Source: Lamellibrachia satsuma (taxonomy: Eukaryota; Annelida; Polychaeta; Sabellida; Siboglinidae). Taken from it: DNA of 64,000 nucleotides. Shown one piece after another: positions 33,844 through 64,000 of the stretch. The DNA lies in contig BSQZ01000060.1 of NCBI GenBank assembly GCA_033239005.1, positions 372,001 to 436,000 of the forward strand, written 5' to 3'. The translations under genes and the position numbers were made by a program. The notes under the pieces were generated by a model that saw only the letters and a list, made by a program, of their open reading frames with translations, was not told the origin of the DNA and made no database searches. Each line of letters begins with the position of its first letter. Position 1 is the first letter of the stretch.

Positions 33844-34177
33844 CAGCGAAGGATTCTGGACATCAACCCACTGGCCACCTACGTCCCCTGCAACAATCAC
33901 TCGCTGAACTTGGCGGGCGTCCACTCTTCGCAAGCGTCAGTCAATGCCACTACCTTCTTTGGGACGATGGATCGTCTCTTCGTGTTCCTCTCAGCATCAA
34001 CCCACCGATGGGATGTATTCAAGCAACACGTCGCGGGAAAGACTGTTAAAAGGACCTTCGAGAACCGATGGAGCTCGAGACATGATGCAGTCGATGCGGT
34101 GGCATCGAATCTGGAGTCCATTACCGCTTTGGAGAAACTCCCCGACGGTGATCAAGACACGGCTGACACATGCTCTG
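33844..34177 (+). pseudogene. hAT transposase core after the second catalytic Asp
   Basis: One open frame reads LDINPLATYVPCNNHSLNLA (the C-x2-H-type motif of hAT cores), then FGTMDRLFVFLSASTHRWDV and RTFENRWSSRHDAV, ending DTADTCSDAAILLSCMMSYT. The last residues are the first unit of the 50-bp array. This segment forms the RNase-H-like core and insertion-domain start in relatives. Confidence 0.8.
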
Positions 34178-37100
34178 ATGCCGCCATCCTGCTGTCGTGT
34201 ATGATGTCTTACACCTTCATTGCCTACACGCCGCCATCCTGCTGTCGTGTATGATGTCTTACACCTTCATTGCCTACCTGCCGCCATTCTGCTGTCGTGT
34301 ATGATGTCTTACACCTTCATTGCCTACCTGCCGCCATTCTGCTGTCGTGTATGATGTCTTACACCTTCATTGCCTACCTGGCGCCATCCTGCTGTCATGT
34401 ATGATGTCTTACACCTTCATTGCCTACCTGGCGCCATCCTGCTGTCATGTATGATGTCTTACACCTTCATTGCCTACCTGGCGCCATCCTGCTGTCATGT
34501 ATGATGTCTTACACCTTCATTGCCTACCTGGCGCCATCCTGCTGTCGTGTATGATGTCTTACACCTTCATTGCCTACCTGGCGCCATCCTGCTGTCATGT
34601 ATGATGTCTTACTCCTTCATTGCCTACCTGGCGCCATCCTGCTGTCATGTATGATGTCTTACACCTTCATTGCCTACCTGGCGCCATCCTGCTGTCATGT
34701 ATGATGTCTTACACCTTCATTGCCTACCTGGCGCCATCCTGCTGTCATGTATGATGTCTCACACCTTCATTGCCTACCTGGCGCCATCCTGCTGTCGTGT
34801 ATGATGTCTTACACCTTCATTGCCTACCTGGCGCCATCCTGCTGTCGTGTATGATGTCTTACTCCTTCATTGCCTACCTGGCGCCATCCTGCTGTCATGT
34901 ATGATGTCTCACACCTTCATTGCCTACCTGGCGCCAACCTGCTGTCATGTATGATGCCTTACACCTTCATTGCCTACCTGGCGCCAACCTGCTGTCATGT
35001 ATGACGCCTTACTCCTTCATTGCCTACCTGCGCCATCCTGCTGTCGTGTATGATGTCTCACACCTTCATTGCCTACCTGGCGCCATCCTGCTGTCGTGTA
35101 TGATGTCTTACACCTTCATTGCCTACCTGGCGCCATCCTGCTGTCGCGTATGATGTCTTACACCTTCATTGCCTACCTGGCGCCATCCTGCTGTCGTGTA
35201 TGATGTCTTACTCCTTCATTGCCTACCTGGCGCCATCCTGCTGTCATGTATGATGTCTCACACCTTCATTGCCTACCTGGCGCCAACCTGCTGTCATGTA
35301 TGATGCCTTACACCTTCATTGCCTACCTGGCGCCATCCTGCTGTCATGTATGATGTCTTACACCTTCATTGCCTACCTGGCGCCAACCTGCTGTCATGTA
35401 TGATGCCTTACACCTTCATTGCCTACCTGGCGCCATCCTGCTGTCATGTATGATGTCTTACACCTTCATTGCCTACCTGGCGCCATCCTGCTGTCGTGTA
35501 TGATGTCTTACTCCTTCATTGCCTACCTGGCGCCATCCTGCTGTCACGTATGATGTCTTACACCTTCATTGCCTACCTGGCGCCATCCTGCTGTCCTGTA
35601 TGATGTCTTACACCTTCATTGCCTACCTGCCGCCATCCTGCTGTCGTGTATGATGTCTTACTCCTTCATTGCCTACCTGCCGCCATCCTGCTGTCATGTA
35701 TGGTGTCTTACACCTTCATTGCCTACCTGCCGCCATCCTGCTGTCGTGTATGATGTCTTACACCTTCATTACCTACCTGGCGCCATCCTGCTGTCACGTA
35801 TGATGTCTTACACCTTCATTGCCTACCTGCCGCCATCCTGCTGTCGTGTATGATGTCTTACACCTTCATTGCCTACCTGGCGCCATCCTGCTGTCACGTA
35901 TGATGTCTTAAACCTTCATTGCCTACGTGCCGCCATCCTGCTTTCGTGTATGATGTCTTACACCTTCATTGCCTACCTGCCGCAATCCTGCTGTCATGTA
36001 TGATGTATTACACCTTCATTGCCTACCTGGCGCCATCCTGCTGTCGTGTATGATGTCTTACACCTTCATTGCCTACCTGGCGCCATTCTGCTGTCGTGTA
36101 TGATGTATTACACCTTCATTGCCTACCTGGCGCCATCCTGCTGTCGTGTATGATGTCTTACACCTTCATTGCCTACCTGGCGCCACCCTGCTGTCACCTA
36201 TGATGTCTTACACCTTCATTGCCTACCTGGCACCATCCTGCTGTCGTGTATGATGTCTTACACCTGGCGCCATCCTGCTGTCATGTATGATGTCTTACGC
36301 CTTCATTGCCTACCTGGCGCCATCCTGCTGTCGTGTATGATGTCTTACACCTTCATTGCCTACCTGGCGCCATCCTGCTGTCACGTATGATGTCTTACAC
36401 CTTCATTGCCTACCTGGCGCCATCCTGCTGTCACGTATGATGTCTTACACCTTCATTGCCTACCTGGCGCCATCCTGCTGTCGTGTATGATGTCTTACAC
36501 CTTCATTGCCTACCTGGCGCCATCCTGCTGTCACGTATGATGTCTTACACCTTCATTGCCTACCTGGCGCCATCCTGCTGTCGTGTATGATGTCTTACAC
36601 CTTCATTGCCTAGCTGGCGCCATCCTGCTGTCACGTATGATATCTTACACCTGGCGCCATCCTGCTGTCGTGTATGATGTCTTACACCTTCATTGCCTAC
36701 CTGGCGCCATCCTGCTGTCACGTATGATGTCTTACACCTGGCGCCATCCTGCTGTCGTGTATGATGTCTTACACCTTCATTGCCTACCTGGCGCCATCCT
36801 GCTGTCACGTATGATGTCTTACACCTTCATTGCCTTCCTGGCGCCATCCTGCTGTCGTGTATGATATCTTACTCCTTCATTGCCTACCTGGCGCCATCCT
36901 GCTGTCACGTATGATGTCTTACACCTTCATTGCCTACCTGGCGCCATCCTGCTGTCATGTATGATGTCTTACACCTTCATTGCCTACCTGGCGCCATCCT
37001 GCTGTCGCATATGATGTCTTACTCCATTGCCTACCTGCCGCCATCCTGCTGTCGTGTATGATGTCTTACACCTTCATTGCCTACCTGCCGCCATCCTGCT

Positions 37101-39300
37101 TTCATGTATGATGTCTTACTCCATTGCCTACCTGGCGCCATCCTGCTGTCACGTATGATGTCTTACACCTTCATTGCCTACCTGGCGCCATCCTGCTGTC
37201 GTGTATGATGTCTTACACCTTCATTGCCTACCTGGCGCCATCCTGCTGTCGTGTATGATGTCTTACTCCATTGCCTACCTGCCGCCATCCTGCTGTCGTG
37301 TATGGTGTCTTACTCCATTGCCTACCTGCCGCCATCCTGCTGTCGTGTATGGTGTCTTACACCTTCATTGCCTACCTGCCGCCATCCTGCTGTCATGTAT
37401 GATGGCTTACACCTTCATTGCCTACCTGCCGCCATCCTGCTGTCGTGTATGATGTCTTACACCTTCATTGCCTACCTGGCGCCATCCTGCTGTCGTGTAT
37501 GATGTCTTACACCTTCATTGCCTACCTGCCGCCATCCTGCTGTCGTGTATGATGTCTTACACCTTCATTGCCTACCTGGCGCCATCCTGCTGTCACGTAT
37601 GATGTCTTAAACCTTCATTGCCTACCTGTCGCCATCCTGCTGTCGTGTATGATGTCTTACTCCTTCATTGCCTACGTGCCGCCATCCTGCTTTCGTGTAT
37701 GATGTCTTACACCTTCATTGCCTACCTGCCGCAATCCTGCTGTCATGTATGATGTATTACACCTTCATTGCCTACCTGGCGCCATCCTGCTGTCGTGTAT
37801 GATGTCTTTCACCTTCATTGCCTACCTGGCGCCACCCTGCTGTCACGTATGACGTCTTACACCTTCATTGCCTACCTGGCACCATCCTGCTGTCGTGTAT
37901 GATGTCTTACACCTGGCGCCATCCTGCTGTCATGTATGATGTCTTACGCCTTCATTGCCTACCTGCCGCCATCCTGCTGTCGTGTATGATGTCTTACACC
38001 TTCATTGCCTACCTGCCGCCATCCTGCTGTCATGTATGATGTCTTACACCTTCATTGCCTACCTGGCGCCATCCTGCTGTCGTGTATGATGTCTTACACC
38101 TTCATTGCCTACCTGCCGCCATCCTGCTGTCGTGTATGATGTCTTACTCCTTCATTGCCTACGTGCCGCCATCCTGCTTTCGTGTATGATGTCTTACACC
38201 TTCATTGCCTACCTGCCGCAATCCTGCTGTCATGTATGATGTATTACACCTTCATTGCCTACCTGGCGCCATCCTGCTGTCGTGTATGATGTCTTTCACC
38301 TTCATTGCCTACCTGGCGCCACCCTGCTGTCACGTATGACGTCTTACACCTTCATTGCCTACCTGGCACCATCCTGCTGTCGTGTATGATGTCTTACACC
38401 TGGCGCCATCCTGCTGTCATGTATGATGTCTTACGCCTTCATTGCCTACCTGCCGCCATCCTGCTGTCGTGTATGATGTCTTACACCTTCATTGCCTACC
38501 TGCCGCCATCCTGCTGTCATGTATGATGTCTTACACCTTCATTGCCTACCTGGCACCATCCTGCTGTCGTGTATGATGTCTTACACCTGGCGCCATCCTG
38601 CTGTCATGTATGATGTCTTACGCCTTCATTGCCTACCTGCCGCCATCCTGCTGTCATGTATGATGTCTTACACCTTCATTGCCTACCTGGCGCCATCCTG
38701 CTGCCACGTATGATGTCTTACACGTGGCGCCATCCTGCTGTCGTGTATGATGTCTTACACCTTCATTGCCTACCTGGCGCCATCCTGCTGTCACGTATGA
38801 TGTCTTACACCTGGCGCCATCCTGCTGTCGTGTATGATGTCTTGCACCTTCATTGCCTACCTGGCGCCATCCTGCTGTCACGTATGATGTCTTACACCTG
38901 GCGCCATCCTGCTGTCGTGTATGATGTCTTACACCTTCATTGTCTACCTGGCGCCATCCAGCTGTCACGTATGATGTCTTACACCTTCATTGCCTACCTG
39001 GCGCCATCCTGCTGTCATGTATGATGTCTTACACCTTCATTGCCTACCTGGCGCCATCCTGCTGTCACGTATGATGTCTTACACCTTCATTGCCTACCTG
39101 GCGCCATCCTGCTGTCGTGTATGATGTCTTACACCTTCATTGCCTACCTGGCGCCATCCTGCTGTCACGTATGATGTCTTACACCTTCATTGCCTACCTG
39201 GCGCCATCCTGCTGTCGTGTATGATGTCTTACACCTTCATTGCCTACCTGGCGCCATCCTGCTGTCACGTATGATGTCTTACACCTTCATTGCCTACCTG
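34178..39300. repeat. 50-bp minisatellite in the hAT transposase, about 100 copies (5.1 kb)
   Basis: The unit is GCGCCATCCTGCTGTCGTGT ATGATGTCTTACACCTTCAT TGCCTACCTG. It is an expansion of the codons AAILLSCMMSYTFIAYL of the transposase, which resumes with AFWRPVLREINDVQIF at 39300. Units with a deletion of TTCATTGCCTACCTGGCGCC-type sequence recur at regular spacing. Blocks of 487 bp are nearly identical (37668 and 38155 onward, with an older relative near 35925), so the array has higher-order structure. Confidence 0.95.
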
Positions 39301-40005
39301 GCCTTCTGGCGTCCAGTCCTGAGAGAGATCAATGATGTTCAGATATTTCTGCAAATTCCTGGGCTCGGGCTGGACAGTTGCGCGACAACTTGGGGCTTCT
39401 GTTCTCTACTGCGAAGAGGAACGTGTAAACGTCGTTGAGGAGGAAAAGGCGAAGGATACGACTTTCTGCGAGGAGATGTGGGTAACAACAGAAAGAAGGG
39501 TGCGACGGAGAAGAGGTATGGCGGGAGAAAGCGCTGAGGATGCCTGTTTGTCACTAGATAAGAAACAGGACAAATCACGTGATGGATGTGAACGACGAAT
39601 TCGGGTTTCTTACCAATATGGAACGCCTAATGGACTCAGCCAATGATGAAGGTATCGACTCTGCCATCGATCGACTCACCCACACCTACGTCGACATCGC
39701 CACTGAAGGGATGAAGGGGGAGATGCGCCGTGTGCGACGTCACCTCCATAGTTACGAAAGACAAACAGGACAGATGACTAGAAACTGGTATGCGCTCGAT
39801 CTCGTTAAATGGGTGATGGAATGGGGTCATGATACATCGTTTCCGAAACTGAGCGTGGCCTCGTGTGAGAGAAGTTTCTCCAAGCTTAAGCCCATTAACG
39901 GGTCAAGAGCGACTGAGCAGTATTACGCTCTTGACCAATGTCGTGGACGTCGACTGTGTCATTGCCGAGTTCGCGGCACTCAAGGAAAGAGAGGTTAGGA
40001 TCTAG
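39301..40005 (+). pseudogene. hAT transposase C-terminal region
   Basis: Reads in three successive frames: AFWRPVLREINDVQIFLQIP, then YCEEERVNVVEEEKAKDTTF, then GFLTNMERLMDSANDEGIDS, and finally KLSVASCERSFSKLKPIN and VIAEFAALKEREVRI with TAG at 40003. SVASCERSFSKLK is the conserved hAT dimerisation-region motif that also carries the catalytic Glu neighbourhood. Two frameshifts (near 39400 and 39580) and one near 39900 make it a pseudogene. Confidence 0.85.
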
Positions 40006-40303
40006 CACACTTTGACGGGACTTCTGCACTCGGACCAACGAATCACTCCCGGTGTCTCGGGCCTATCGCCTTCGTAGCGGTGGCAGTGGCGGGACGAGCA
40101 GTGAAAATATGTTGTGCTGATAGTTATTACGTTTGACTACTTTATATTCAGTTGTTTGTTAGCTGATCACTGATGTGGGTTTTGTTGGGAAGTTTGTGTT
40201 ATTTTATTTGGAGATGAGTGAATTTCATGTTGAAGTGCAGCTGGGCTGAATCATTAAACCACGCCTATCAATACGGGCGGCACTTGGCCTCATTACGCCA
40301 CTG

Positions 40304-40470
40304 GCTCTACCAACCAGTCCACCACAGTACACACCATCTATGTGGTCCTAGTGGTAACCACACTGGCTCAACCAAGTAGCCCCTTAAAGTGCACACCATC
40401 TCTTTGGGCCTAGTGATAATCACACTGGCTTTACCAACCCATCAACCACAGTACATACCATCTAGCTAGC
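40304..40470. repeat. 62-bp repeat, right part
   Basis: About two and a half diverged units (CCTAGTGGTAACCACACTGG type) continue the array cut at 30389 by the hAT insertion. Confidence 0.88.
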
Positions 40471-40552
40471 CCTGGTGGAAGAAGAAGAAAACGAAGAAGA
40501 AGAAGAAGGAGAAGAAAACAAAGAAGAAGATGACGAAAAAGAAGAAGAAGAG
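40471..40552. repeat. (GAA)n-rich microsatellite
   Basis: Imperfect GAA/AGA triplets over about 80 bp, 290 bp upstream of the CRE cluster. Confidence 0.95.
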
Positions 40553-40842
40553 CAATATTAAAATAGTCCGGGTGGGTGGATACGGTAGTGAATTAGGAAG
40601 GGTGTACAAACGCAGTTAAAACCGTGAGCAGATTGTATGAATGTCTGTATATGATTTGTAGCGACATATGTTTGTTTATCAGATTTTAACAAGCGTGGAC
40701 CTATTTACATTAATTTATTATTAGTTAGTGTAATTATTTATTTGCAGTTGCTATGAAACTCCGCTGTTTTTGTGTTAGTGGACGACAGAGACTGATCAGA
40801 CGACGCCGCCTCAACGCCCTGCGTAGAAGTTGGTCTTCAGGT
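40553..40842. other. Spacer upstream of the channel gene
   Basis: No repeat or frame recognised; probably distal promoter or intergenic DNA of the gene starting at 41110. Confidence 0.4.
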
Positions 40843-40882
40843 TGACGTCAAGCCATAGTGACGTCATGCCATTGTGACGTCA
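40843..40882 (+). promoter_or_regulatory. Three CRE sites spaced 16 bp apart
   Basis: The perfect palindrome TGACGTCA occurs at 40843-40850, 40859-40866 and 40875-40882, exactly 16 bp apart, within a 16-bp tandem unit (GCCATTGTGACGTCAT). A half site TGACG follows at 40917. They lie 228-267 bp before the channel's ATG. CRE sites bind CREB/CREM/ATF proteins. In mammals CREM drives many spermatid genes, which would suit a sperm channel; use here is inferred. Confidence 0.65.
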
Positions 40883-41016
40883 TGCGATTGTGGCAACACT
40901 TCTTAGTGTCGCACTGTGACGTTGGATGTATTATCGCTTTACTTTGGAACGCTTAGCGTAGCTTAGGTGGAAATTTTTTGCTCTGCATCTGCTGTCAACG
41001 CGATTCAATCAACAAA

Positions 41017-41103
41017 GAGAGCGAACAGTTGATTCAATCAATAGAGAGAGAGAGAGAGAGCGAACAGTTGATTCAATCAGTAGAGAGAGAGAGCGAACAG
41101 TTC
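41017..41103 (+). repeat. GAGA-rich repeat in the 5' leader
   Basis: GAGCGAACAGTTGATTCAAT plus a run of GAGAGA is repeated about two and a half times just before the start codon. The frame is open across it back to a TAG at 40954, but it contains no ATG. Confidence 0.85.
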
Positions 41104-41109
41104 TTGACA

Positions 41110-63984
<22,875 letters not shown>

Positions 63985-64000
63985 GTAAGTGTGACCACGC

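Larger units (their letters stand above)
30390..40303 (+). mobile_element. hAT transposon (ZMYM1-like transposase) swollen by minisatellites
   Basis: The left end is CACTGGCGTAAT and the right end, read inward, is CAGTGGCGTAAT: 12-bp inverted repeats with one mismatch. The 8-bp target duplication GCTCTACC is perfect (30382-30389 and 40304-40311). The plus strand carries a decayed transposase: an N-terminal stretch near 31690-31860, a TTF-type zinc-finger region (32200-32345), the first catalytic segment (32760-32880), the second catalytic Asp segment (within 32974-33843), and the C-terminal dimerisation region ending at a stop at 40003-40005. The 9.9-kb length is about twice what the coding part needs; three tandem arrays explain the excess. 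Confidence 0.9.

Noticed and set aside
34920..39438. Series of 70-130-codon frames with nearly identical peptides
   Set aside because: The 50-bp array rotates frame each unit; local deletions create these short open stretches.
40978..41109. Longer N-terminus of the channel (upstream open frame)
   Set aside because: The frame is open back to a TAG at 40954 but has no ATG before 41110, and it consists of a GAGA-type repeat.

Overview
The window is nuclear DNA of an animal. It has GT-AG introns, several families of non-LTR retrotransposons, pogo-, hAT- and Harbinger-type DNA transposons, and an extraordinary load of minisatellites (about 20 arrays). The one host gene I can support is a multi-repeat cyclic-nucleotide-gated potassium channel of the CNGK (tetra-KCNG) type, known from sperm of sea urchins and other aquatic animals. 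That gene, the LINE types and minisatellites lying across exon-intron junctions (a pattern I recall from amphioxus Adh) make a lancelet my best guess. The species is inference, and other marine invertebrates remain possible.

Layout. 1-30.4 kb is an accessory, gene-poor stretch: CR1/L2-like LINE remains (1-205, 4028-7760, 11890-13075, 15395-16480, 19160-19576, 25800-26075, 27880-28015), an intact-ended pogo-type transposon with a transposase-PHD reading frame broken by one amber codon (22430-25542), and large minisatellites. 30.39-40.30 kb is one hAT transposon with terminal inverted repeats and a perfect 8-bp target duplication. Its transposase has been inflated by three internal minisatellites, one of which multiplies the segment holding a catalytic Asp about 16 times in frame. 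40.8-64 kb is the 5' part of the channel gene. It starts at ATG 41110 behind three evenly spaced CRE sites, and 14 exons cover the whole first channel repeat, a long linker, and S1 to the S2-S3 region of a second repeat. The gene runs off the right edge.

How it fits together. Fourteen exons join with matching phase at every junction and give 796 codons without a stop. Repeat 1 has S1-S6, a pore with the filter STGFGD, a C-linker and a cyclic-nucleotide-binding domain that lacks the usual phosphate-binding Arg, so it may not bind nucleotide. The introns hold LINE pieces, a Harbinger-like MITE and more than ten tandem arrays. Some arrays include the splice sites themselves: intron 1 at both ends, and the 3' end of intron 6. 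Many arrays can be traced to a unique seed inside a transposon or at a splice junction. Most very long open frames in the window are products of tandem repeats and not genes.
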